Source of the DNA: Actinomycetes bacterium
GTDB taxonomy: Bacteria > Actinomycetota > Acidimicrobiia > Acidimicrobiales > Bog-793
Assembly: GCA_021846125.1 (NCBI GenBank)
Contig: JAJZCK010000007.1
Coordinates: 1 to 32,929 of the forward strand
Direction of reading: 5' to 3'
DNA length: 32,929 nucleotides
Both the position numbers and the translations under genes were made by a program. Positions 22,914-30,581 of the stretch are shown here, in pieces (the stretch's first letter is position 1; each line of letters starts with the position of its first letter). Under the pieces are notes generated by a model. That model worked only from the letters and a program-made list of their open reading frames with translations. It was not told the DNA's origin and made no database searches.

Positions 22914-22965
22914 CCGGCGGCGGACTTGCCACCAGGCATGCGTCCGGCGGCGCGCCAGACGGGGA

Positions 22966-23688
22966 TCAACCCCGCGAGCGGATCCCGACCTCGTCGAGAT
23001 GCGCGAGCAGGTCGCTGGCGTCGTCGAACACGCGTGACACACCGGCACGCTCGAGCTCCTCGCGCCCGTAGCCGCCCGACAGCACGCCGACGGCACCTGC
23101 CCCGGCGCGCCGGGCGGCGAGCAGGTCCCACACCGAGTCGCCGACCACGATGCACGACGCCGGAGGGACGTGCAGCCGCGCTGCGGCGACGAGCACGAGG
23201 TCGAGGGTCCGTGACGCCCTCGGCGCCCGGCGCACCTCGTCACCGCAGACGAGCACCGCGTCCGGCACGCCGAGCAGCTCGAGCGCGGGGCACGCGAACC
23301 GGAGGGTCCCGTTCGTCGTGACGGCCCACGGCAGGCCGATGCGGGACAGCTCGGCGAGAAGCAGCTTGGCTCCGGGCAAGACGCCAACCGGCGCGCTCTG
23401 GCGGCCGAGAGCGGCGGCATGGGCCGACGAGAGCCGCCGGAGGACCACGTCGTCGACGACCACACCGGCCTCACGGGTCAGGTCGTCGACGAAGGCGGCG
23501 CCGCTCATTCCGACCCGCCGGTGCACGCGCCACGCGGGGACCGACACGCCGATCTCCGCGAGCGCCTCCTGCCAGGCGACGACGTGCTGGTAGACGCTGT
23601 CGACAAGCGTGCCGTCGAGGTCCAGCACGACAGCATCCGGGCCGGCTCCCCAGCGCTCCCGCCCCGGGCGCACGACAGTCGTCGTCAC
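22966..23688 (-). CDS. HAD-superfamily hydrolase (phosphatase/phosphomutase-like)
   Basis: AVVLDLDGTLVDSVYQHVVAWQEAL, WAVTTNGTLRFACPALELLGVPDAV, CIVVGDSVWDLLAARRAGAGAVGVLSGGY. GTG start 23688 overlaps the upstream stop. Confidence 0.88.
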   Translation of the reverse strand: MTTTVVRPGRERWGAGPDAVVLDLDGTLVDSVYQHVVAWQEALAEIGVSVPAWRVHRRVGMSGAAFVDDLTREAGVVVDDVVLRRLSSAHAAALGRQSAPVGVLPGAKLLLAELSRIGLPWAVTTNGTLRFACPALELLGVPDAVLVCGDEVRRAPRASRTLDLVLVAAARLHVPPASCIVVGDSVWDLLAARRAGAGAVGVLSGGYGREELERAGVSRVFDDASDLLAHLDEVGIRSRG

Positions 23689-24986
23689 GGTCTGTCCCGC
23701 ACTCCGGAGGTGCCCCGACCCTCTACGGCCCGACGAAGCTCCGCCGCCAGCGCGGGAGCAGGCGCGACGAGCGGGAGCAGGCAGGCCTGGAGGGCGTGGT
23801 AGAGGTCCGGCTTGCCGTACCAAGGATGGACCTTTCGACGGTTCGCCACGTCGAGCTGGGCGTACCAGCCCCCGCGCTCGTCGTCGATGAGGTGCTCGGC
23901 CGCGAAGTCCCAGAACCTGCGGTACCACTCTTCGTAGTGGGCGCCGCCGACGAGCTCGCCGAGATACGAGCTCGCGCCGATCCCTTCCGCGACGGGCCAC
24001 CAGTAGTGGTCGTCGTTCACCGGAGTCCCGTCCCAGCCGACCGTGTAGGCGAGCCCGCCGTGCTCGCGGTCCCAGCCGAGCGCGACGGCGCGGTCGAACA
24101 ATGCCTCCGCCGCCTCGACGAGCCAGGCGTCACGCCTGCCTGTGGCGAGCCACGTCGACAGCACGAGCCGCGACCACTCGAGCAGGTGACCGATCGTCAC
24201 ACCGTAGGGACGGAACGGATGATCGGGCAGGTCACGGTTGTACTCGAGCTCGGGACGCCAGGAACTGTCGTAGTGCTCCGGCAGTAGCCAGCCATTCCCA
24301 CGGGCACGATCTCCGATGAGCAGCTGCGCTATGCGTAGTGCACGTGCTGCAAGCTCGTCGTCACCGGTAACGTCGGAAGCGGCGAGGAAGGCCTCGCACA
24401 TGTGCATGTTGCTGTTCGCGCCGCGGTAGTCCTCGAGCTCCGACCAGTCGGCCGAGAACGCCTCGCGGGACGCGCCCTCCTCCGGGGACCAGAAACGCTC
24501 GCCGATGACGCCCAGGACGTCGTCGTAGAGCGCCCGGGCGACGTCGTGGCCAGCTGCCATGCCGCTCGACGCCGCTAGTAGGACGAACGCATGGCCGTAC
24601 GCCGACTTCGTCGACACCGTCGCGCTCGGGCTCCCGGTGGCCTCGACGTAACCGCCGTTCACGGTGTCCCGGTGCTCCGTCCAGAGCACGTCGAGGCCCC
24701 GGGCAACGATCGGACGCGATCCCGGCACGCCGACGAGCTCGCCCAGCGCATAGCCATGGACGGCACGCGCGACGGTGAGAAGGCTCTGCCGCGGCTCGGT
24801 CGCCGGGGGGCATCCCGTCGGCATCGGTCGACGCTCGTCGTCGAGCTCGACGAACCGCCCACCGGGGTCGACCGTCGCCCGGAAGAACCGCAGGAGCCGG
24901 AGCGCCTCGCTACGCAGCCATGTCTCGTGCATACCCGAGCCGGCCCATCGGCCGCCGACGCCGCTCGTCGCTCCTTGAGCTGCCAT
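23685..24986 (-). CDS. N-acylglucosamine 2-epimerase (AGE) family sugar epimerase/isomerase
   Basis: KSAYGHAFVLLAASSGMA, RGANSNMHMCEAFLAAS, TIGHLLEWSRLVLSTW, DDHYWWPVAEGIGASSYL: AGE-type (alpha/alpha)6 motifs with conserved His positions. Confidence 0.85.
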   Translation of the reverse strand: MAAQGATSGVGGRWAGSGMHETWLRSEALRLLRFFRATVDPGGRFVELDDERRPMPTGCPPATEPRQSLLTVARAVHGYALGELVGVPGSRPIVARGLDVLWTEHRDTVNGGYVEATGSPSATVSTKSAYGHAFVLLAASSGMAAGHDVARALYDDVLGVIGERFWSPEEGASREAFSADWSELEDYRGANSNMHMCEAFLAASDVTGDDELAARALRIAQLLIGDRARGNGWLLPEHYDSSWRPELEYNRDLPDHPFRPYGVTIGHLLEWSRLVLSTWLATGRRDAWLVEAAEALFDRAVALGWDREHGGLAYTVGWDGTPVNDDHYWWPVAEGIGASSYLGELVGGAHYEEWYRRFWDFAAEHLIDDERGGWYAQLDVANRRKVHPWYGKPDLYHALQACLLPLVAPAPALAAELRRAVEGRGTSGVRDRP

Positions 24987-25303
24987 CACAGGTCGGCGAC
25001 TGCAGCGCCTTGCTGCTGCGCGTTGCGGTCGCGCACGAGGGAATCGAGCGCCTGGTAGAGGAGATCCCATGCACCGAGCTCCCGCCGCGGGAACTCGTGG
25101 ACCTCGGTCTCGAGCACGACACCGGCCCACGGGTTGTACGCAGGTGGGTCGTAGAGCTCGACGTGGTAGTTCCCCGTCTCGTGCGTCCCGGAGTGGTCGT
25201 TGCGGATGACGGCACGTGCGATGTCGGTGTGCGGTCTCTGCTTCTCCCGAGGGTCGTCGGGATCGACCTGGTCGGGCCAGCGCTCGATCTTCACGATGAT
25301 CAT
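24986..25303 (-). CDS. Conserved hypothetical protein (105 aa), translationally coupled to the AGE-family gene
   Basis: MIIVKIERWPDQVDPDDPREKQRPHTDIARAVIRNDHSGTHETGNYHVELYDPPAY...; SD GGGAGA; TGATG overlap with the next gene. Confidence 0.8.
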   Translation of the reverse strand: MIIVKIERWPDQVDPDDPREKQRPHTDIARAVIRNDHSGTHETGNYHVELYDPPAYNPWAGVVLETEVHEFPRRELGAWDLLYQALDSLVRDRNAQQQGAAVADL

Positions 25304-25486
25304 CTGCTCGTCTCCCGGATCTCGCTATCGGCTCCCCCTCCCCGCGAGCATGCATCATGGAGCGCCCGGCGTGCGAGACAGCCGGCTCGACTAACGGCAA
25401 CCCCGCGCGGAGTTCGAGCGCCGTCCGAGCCTACGGGCTCCCGCGCCCGCCGAGATGCACGACGACAGACGGCAGGAGCGAGCACG

Positions 25487-25513
25487 CCGACCACGACCGA
25501 CCACGACCGACCA
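25487..25513. repeat. Short tandem repeat CCGACCACGA x2.7
   Basis: Read directly: CCGACCACGA CCGACCACGA CCGACCA. Confidence 0.9.
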
Positions 25514-25547
25514 GCAGAAGCGTGACCTTGCGGCCTAGCGTCAGGAC

Positions 25548-25904
25548 GTGCGGCGCACGTGGTTGTCCCCGAGGGCGCTCGGCTTGCATGCAACGGTGCT
25601 GGTCGCCGTGCCCGGCTTCTTGTGGCTCGGCTGGTGGCAGCTACACCGGGCACTCGGTGGCAACGACTTGAGCTGGGCCTACACGGTCGAGTGGCCGTTC
25701 TTCTCGGCCTACGCGGTGTTCATGTGGTGGCGACTCGTCCACGACGTCGCACAGGACCGCGTTCGGGAGGGCGCGGACACCACCCCCGAGCCACGGACGG
25801 CGGTGCAGGAGACCGACGACGTCCGGTCGCACGACGACGAGATGGCCGCATACAACAGCTACCTCGCCAGCCTGCACACGCGCGACCGCAGCTCGGCACC
25901 GTGA
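25548..25904 (+). CDS. Small two-TM membrane protein (118 aa)
   Basis: ALGLHATVLVAVPGFLWLGWWQLHRALGG and WPFFSAYAVFMWWRLV hydrophobic segments; acidic tail; GTG start 6 nt after TAGCGT. Confidence 0.75.
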   Translation: MRRTWLSPRALGLHATVLVAVPGFLWLGWWQLHRALGGNDLSWAYTVEWPFFSAYAVFMWWRLVHDVAQDRVREGADTTPEPRTAVQETDDVRSHDDEMAAYNSYLASLHTRDRSSAP

Positions 25905-25949
25905 GGCGCGGCCCGTGGAGCGCGCGGTCGCGGGCGTGTGACGAGACGC

Positions 25950-26351
25950 TCACGGAAGCGTCGGGTCGAGGTCGAGCGCCAGCGAGTTGATGCAGTAGCG
26001 CTGGCCGGTCGGGCCGGGACCGTCGTCGAACACGTGGCCGAGGTGAGAGCCACAGGAACGGCACACCACCTCGGTGCGCACCATCGCATGGCTCCTGTCC
26101 TCTCGCAGCTCGACAGCGCTCGCCACGGCAGGCTCGGTGAAGCTCGGCCATCCCGAACCGGAGTCGAACTTCGTCCCCGAGGAGAACAGCGCCGCACCGC
26201 AGGCGGCGCAGCGGTACGTCCCGTCGTCGTGGCAGTCGACGTAGCGCCCCGTGAACGGGGCCTCCGTCGCCGAGCAGCGGAGCACGCCGTACTGCTCGGG
26301 CGAGAGAGCCTGCTTCCATTCGTCGTCGCTGCGCACCTCGGGATCGCCCAC
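25950..26351 (-). CDS. msrB: Peptide-methionine (R)-S-oxide reductase
   Basis: [74 protein letters not shown]. Confidence 0.95.
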   Translation of the reverse strand: MGDPEVRSDDEWKQALSPEQYGVLRCSATEAPFTGRYVDCHDDGTYRCAACGAALFSSGTKFDSGSGWPSFTEPAVASAVELREDRSHAMVRTEVVCRSCGSHLGHVFDDGPGPTGQRYCINSLALDLDPTLP

Positions 26352-26390
26352 GTCGTCCTCCTCCTCGTCGATCGTCTCGCCTTGGTCAGA

Positions 26391-26714
26391 CTACGGCTCG
26401 GCGCCCGACCGGAGCTCCAGATCCGGACGGGTCCCGGCTTCCATTTCGGGACCGTCGGGAGCGTTGACGTCGGGCACGAGCTGCTCGACCGTCGTGCCCA
26501 GCGAGCGCGCGACTCGCACCATCGTCGTCACGCGAGGGATCCCGATCCCACGCTCGATGTACGACACCGCCTGCTGGGTGAGACCCGCTCGCCTGCCGAG
26601 CTCGAGCTGGGAGAGCCTGAGCTCGCGTCGGCGCTCGCGGACGAGACGTGCCCACGAGCACGCTTCGTCGCTCGCCGCTGCGGCGTGCGTTGCACGGTCT
26701 CGAGGGCGCGGCAT
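26391..26714 (-). CDS. XRE-family HTH transcriptional regulator (107 aa)
   Basis: LVRERRRELRLSQLELGRRAGLTQQAVSYIERGIGIPRVTTMVRVARSLGTTVEQLV. Confidence 0.88.
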   Translation of the reverse strand: MPRPRDRATHAAAASDEACSWARLVRERRRELRLSQLELGRRAGLTQQAVSYIERGIGIPRVTTMVRVARSLGTTVEQLVPDVNAPDGPEMEAGTRPDLELRSGAEP

Positions 26715-26853
26715 GCTACGCACTGTAACGCATACTCGTGTACGTGTCTCCACGCCGCGTTGAACTCTTCTCGCCGTCCTGCTGGCGTGCTTCACCCGGG
26801 AAGCACAAGTGGGCTTGTCACAGACCATCGCCGGATCGGATACAACTACGTAC

Positions 26854-27174
26854 GTGAGCACGATCGGATTCTCCGACTGGCTGAGGCACAAGGTCGACGC
26901 GCACGGCTGGCTCCAGCGTGACCTAGCCAGAGCGACGAGCGTCAGCCAGCAGACGGCCAGCCGTTGGCTTCTCGGCCAGACCCTCCCCAACGTGACGCAC
27001 GCCCACGCCATCGCCCACGCGCTCGACGTGACGACGGACGAGGTGCTCGAGCGTCTCGGCTCGACTGCTCCCGCGCGCCCGGCTCCTCCCGGGTCACGCG
27101 ACGAGGAGATGGCCGCGCTGCGAGCCCGGGTGGAGCGGCTCGAAGAGCAGGTCGCTCGCCAGCGCGAGGCGTGA
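26854..27174 (+). CDS. XRE-type HTH protein with C-terminal coiled coil
   Basis: FSDWLRHKVDAHGWLQRDLARATSVSQQTASRWLLGQTLPNVTHAHAIAHALDVTTDEVLERL; tail MAALRARVERLEEQVARQREA. GTG start inferred. Confidence 0.8.
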   Translation: MSTIGFSDWLRHKVDAHGWLQRDLARATSVSQQTASRWLLGQTLPNVTHAHAIAHALDVTTDEVLERLGSTAPARPAPPGSRDEEMAALRARVERLEEQVARQREA

Positions 27175-27359
27175 CACCGAGGATGGCCTCGAGCGCAGCG
27201 ACGCGCGCCCGAAGCTCGGTGGTCTCTGCAATCCGTGCCTTCCTGCGGAGCTCGAGCTCGTCGTCCACGACCACCTCCCGGTCCCTCGGATCCGACGGCG
27301 AGCTTGCCGCGCAGCTGTGACAGAGGTGCTCGGCGTGCGGCGACACGAGCGCACGCGAC

Positions 27360-27396
27360 GAAGGAGGGCCGGGCGCCTGCCGTCCGGCCCTCCTTC
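27360..27396. terminator. Perfect 13-bp stem hairpin between convergent XRE and HtrA genes
   Basis: GAAGGAGGGCCGG-gcgcctgccgt-CCGGCCCTCCTTC. Confidence 0.85.
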
Positions 27397-27434
27397 ACCG
27401 CTCCTGCGCCGCAGCACCCGGGCCAGGAAGCGCG

Positions 27435-28913
27435 CTACTTCGGCATGCCGATCAGCGTGACCGTCGCCGTGTGGGACGTACCGGTCGTGTCGACGTATGT
27501 CACCGTGACCTGGTCGCCCGGCTTCTTCGACTCGATGGCCTTTTGTAGCGACGCCACGGTCGGGGTCGCGACCGAGTCGACCGCGGTGATCGTGTCGCCA
27601 CCGGAGATGCCGGCCGCCTGGGCGGGGCTCCCGATCGCCACGTCGGAGACCGGCACCCCGCTCACCGCCGGCTGGCTGAACCCGAATCCGCCGAAGCCGC
27701 CGACGCTCGACGTCGTCCCGTCGAAGACGCCGAGGAAGGCCGTCTCGCCGAGCACCACCCCACCGCCGGCCTTGCCGCGCTCCATCTGCTGGACGATCGC
27801 CCGTGCCTCGTTGATCGGAATCGCGAAACCGAGCGTCGAGCCGGTGCCGCTGCCCGAGGCCGAGGCCGCGGCCGTGTCCATGCCGATGACCTGACCCTGG
27901 CCATTGAGAAGCGGCCCTCCGGAGTCACCGGGCTGGATCGGCGCGTCGGTCTCGATGAGCCCGTGGAGCGTCTCGCTAACGCTCGTCGGCGAGGAGTCGC
28001 TCGCCGTGATGGTCCTGCCGAGAGCGGAGACGATGCCGGTCACCGTCGTCGGTTGCTGACCGAGCCCGAGCGCGTTCCCCATCGCGACGACAGGGTTGCC
28101 GACCGCGGCGGTGGAGGAGTTCCCGAGGCGGACAGTCGGGAGCGTTCCCGAAAATCCTTGGATCTGCAGGAGCGCGACGTCCTTCAGCGGGTCGACCCCG
28201 ATGACGGTCGCCCCGTAGGTGCCCGAGCGCCCCTGGATGCTGACGGTGATCTTCGTCGCATCTGCGACGACGTGGTTGTTCGTGAGCACCTCGCCGCTCG
28301 AGGTGATGATCATGCCGGTCCCGGCTGCCTGCGCCTGGCCCTGGCTCGCCGGGCTCGCGACGTTGGTGTTGATGTCGACGATCGCCGGTTCGACTGCCTT
28401 CGCGATCGCCCCGGTGGACTCGGTCGGCCCGCTGCTCGCGACCGTCGACCGGGTCGGGGTCGGGATGACCGGCACGTTCGCTCCGGCCGACGACCCGGAG
28501 CTGCCGCCCGAGAAGGCGATGCCGAGTCCTGCACCGAGTCCGCCGGCGAGCAGTGCAGCGCCGGCAGCCACGGTGAACGCCTTGCGGCCGTTGCGCGCCG
28601 GCGCAGCCGCCGGCGGAACCGGGCCCGTGGGCCCGTACCAGCCTGGCCCGTCCGGGAGCAGCGGGACGGCCGGTGGCGCGCCCCCCGGAGGAGTGGCACC
28701 CGTCGTGCTCTCGCCTCCAGGGGGCACGGCGCCTCCGCCGACACCGCCCGATGCCGCCGCCGGGGGGGCGAGCGGCGGCATCGAGAGCGGCATCAGGGGC
28801 TCCCACGCCCCGCTCCCGGCGCCGGGCGCCGGGAGCGGGGCCGGCTCCGCGCGCTCCGCGCCGGCGCTAGGCACGGCGTCGAGCGGCTTGCCGGGGTCGT
28901 AGGTCTCGTCCAT
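27435..28913 (-). CDS. HtrA/DegP-like membrane-anchored trypsin-like serine protease with PDZ domain
   Basis: Catalytic motifs VLTNNHVV, KDVALLQI, QPGDSGGPLLN; PDZ AAGISGGDTITAVDS; single TM after a long Pro/Gly/Ala N-terminal tail; SD GAGGTGGGAG. Confidence 0.92.
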   Translation of the reverse strand: MDETYDPGKPLDAVPSAGAERAEPAPLPAPGAGSGAWEPLMPLSMPPLAPPAAASGGVGGGAVPPGGESTTGATPPGGAPPAVPLLPDGPGWYGPTGPVPPAAAPARNGRKAFTVAAGAALLAGGLGAGLGIAFSGGSSGSSAGANVPVIPTPTRSTVASSGPTESTGAIAKAVEPAIVDINTNVASPASQGQAQAAGTGMIITSSGEVLTNNHVVADATKITVSIQGRSGTYGATVIGVDPLKDVALLQIQGFSGTLPTVRLGNSSTAAVGNPVVAMGNALGLGQQPTTVTGIVSALGRTITASDSSPTSVSETLHGLIETDAPIQPGDSGGPLLNGQGQVIGMDTAAASASGSGTGSTLGFAIPINEARAIVQQMERGKAGGGVVLGETAFLGVFDGTTSSVGGFGGFGFSQPAVSGVPVSDVAIGSPAQAAGISGGDTITAVDSVATPTVASLQKAIESKKPGDQVTVTYVDTTGTSHTATVTLIGMPK

Positions 28914-29095
28914 ATCTCCCACCTCGTCCTCTCACGTCCTTACGGCCCGCTTGTCGCATCAGGACAGGTCCTCACATGCGCCTGCCGGGCCGTCTCCCGG
29001 GGGCTTCCCAGCTCCCGTCCTCCCCGACAGCATGCCTGGCCTGCCTGCACGGTTGCTGGGCTCGGCCTGGGAACTACCTGAGAGAATCGCCCCGG

Positions 29096-30505
29096 TCAGG
29101 AGCTGGCAGCGAGCGCCACCGCTCGTGACGCTCCGGGCACTTGCTGGTTCGTCGGCGTCATGTTGCGCGCGGCGCCGAAGCCGTAGACCCCCCCCGAGCG
29201 CGTGAGCAGCCAATAGCCTGGGCCGGCGTCGGCAGGGGCAGGCGCGATCGCAACGACGCCATGGTCAGGGTTGCCCGCGTAGGCGGCGAGATGGCGCGCT
29301 GCGCCGTAGGCGTAGACCTGCCCGTTCGCGTCGGCCAGCCAGTAGCCGGGGGCTCCGGGCACGGCGGCGATCCCCACGATGCTGCCGACGAGCGTGCCCG
29401 GAGTGACCCAGCCGAGCCTGCGCGCCGCCCCGAAACGGTAGACGCGCCCGGTCGACGTCGCGAGCCAGTAGCCCATGCCGGTCCGCGCAGCCGCGATCCC
29501 GGTCACGCTCCCGACGAGCGCCCGGGGAGGTATCGAGCCGAGCAGCTGGGCGCCACCGAAGGCAAAGACCCGTCCCGTGGCGCTCACGAGCCAGTAGCCG
29601 TCACCGTCGGGCGTCGCCGCGATCCCCGCGATGCGGCCAGCGTGCATCCGAGGTGGGACCGAGCCGAGGCTGCGCGCGCCGCCGACGCCGTAGACATGGC
29701 CCGTCGTGCTCACGAGCCAGTAGCCGTCACCGTCGGGCGTCGCCGCGATCCCGGACGCATGCCAGGACTTCCTCGTGAGCGTCGGCGGGGCGCTCATGGC
29801 GTACGTGACCGCCTGGCCTGTGACGTCGAGGGTGACGTAACCCTCCGCTGCCGCCGGCGCTACCACGACACTCAGCTGCGCGGTCGCCACCGCGCCGAGC
29901 GCATCGGTCACGCGGGCATCGAAGGTCGTCGTGCCGGGGGTTCCCGGGCGTCCGGCGAGCAGCCCGGACGAGGCGAGGACGAGCCCACCTGCGAGGCGCC
30001 CAGTTGCCACGGACCAGCTGTAAGGCGGCGTGCCCCCACGCGCGGCGAGCCGCGTCGCGTAGTCGGCTCCGACCATCCCGTCCGCCAGCGCCGCCGTCGC
30101 GACCAGCGGCCCGGGACGGACGTCGAGCACGAGCGTCGCCGTCGCCGTCGCGTTCAGGGCGTCCACGACCTCGACTTGGATGCTCTGGGGGCCGGCTGCC
30201 GACGGTGCCCCGGCGATCTCGCCCGTCGAGCTGATCGTGACCCCGGCGGGCAGCGCCACGGGCGACCACTGGTAGGGCGGCGTCCCTCCGACCGCTGCGA
30301 GCTGCACCGCCAGCGGCTCGCCGGTCTCGACGACGGGCAAGCTGGTCGCCACGATCGCAACCCGTGGCGCGCTCGCCCGAGCCGTGCCCCGGGGCGGTCG
30401 GGCGGTGGTCACGACAGCTGCGCCGCTGCCCACGGCGAGCACGGGAACGGACAGGAGCGCTGCTACGACCGCGAAAGCGGCGCGACGCGGGAGAAGGGGC
30501 ACCAC
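29096..30505 (-). CDS. Secreted protein with putative Ig-like (He_PIG-type) domains and five C-terminal ~42-aa YWLV-type repeats
   Basis: GGTPPYQWSPVALPAGVTISSTGEIAGAP and GGTPPYSWSVATGRLAGGLVLASSGLLAGRPGTPG; repeats GIAATPDGDGYWLVS.TG.VY..GGA..LGS.PP.; signal-peptide-like VVPLLPRRAAFAVVAALLSVPVLAVGSGA. Confidence 0.85.
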   Translation of the reverse strand: MVPLLPRRAAFAVVAALLSVPVLAVGSGAAVVTTARPPRGTARASAPRVAIVATSLPVVETGEPLAVQLAAVGGTPPYQWSPVALPAGVTISSTGEIAGAPSAAGPQSIQVEVVDALNATATATLVLDVRPGPLVATAALADGMVGADYATRLAARGGTPPYSWSVATGRLAGGLVLASSGLLAGRPGTPGTTTFDARVTDALGAVATAQLSVVVAPAAAEGYVTLDVTGQAVTYAMSAPPTLTRKSWHASGIAATPDGDGYWLVSTTGHVYGVGGARSLGSVPPRMHAGRIAGIAATPDGDGYWLVSATGRVFAFGGAQLLGSIPPRALVGSVTGIAAARTGMGYWLATSTGRVYRFGAARRLGWVTPGTLVGSIVGIAAVPGAPGYWLADANGQVYAYGAARHLAAYAGNPDHGVVAIAPAPADAGPGYWLLTRSGGVYGFGAARNMTPTNQQVPGASRAVALAASS

Positions 30506-30581
30506 GCGGGACGCTACCGCAGGTCGCGGCCGATTCGGTCCCGCCTGCGGCGGTGGGAGCACGCGAGACCGGCACGGAGAA

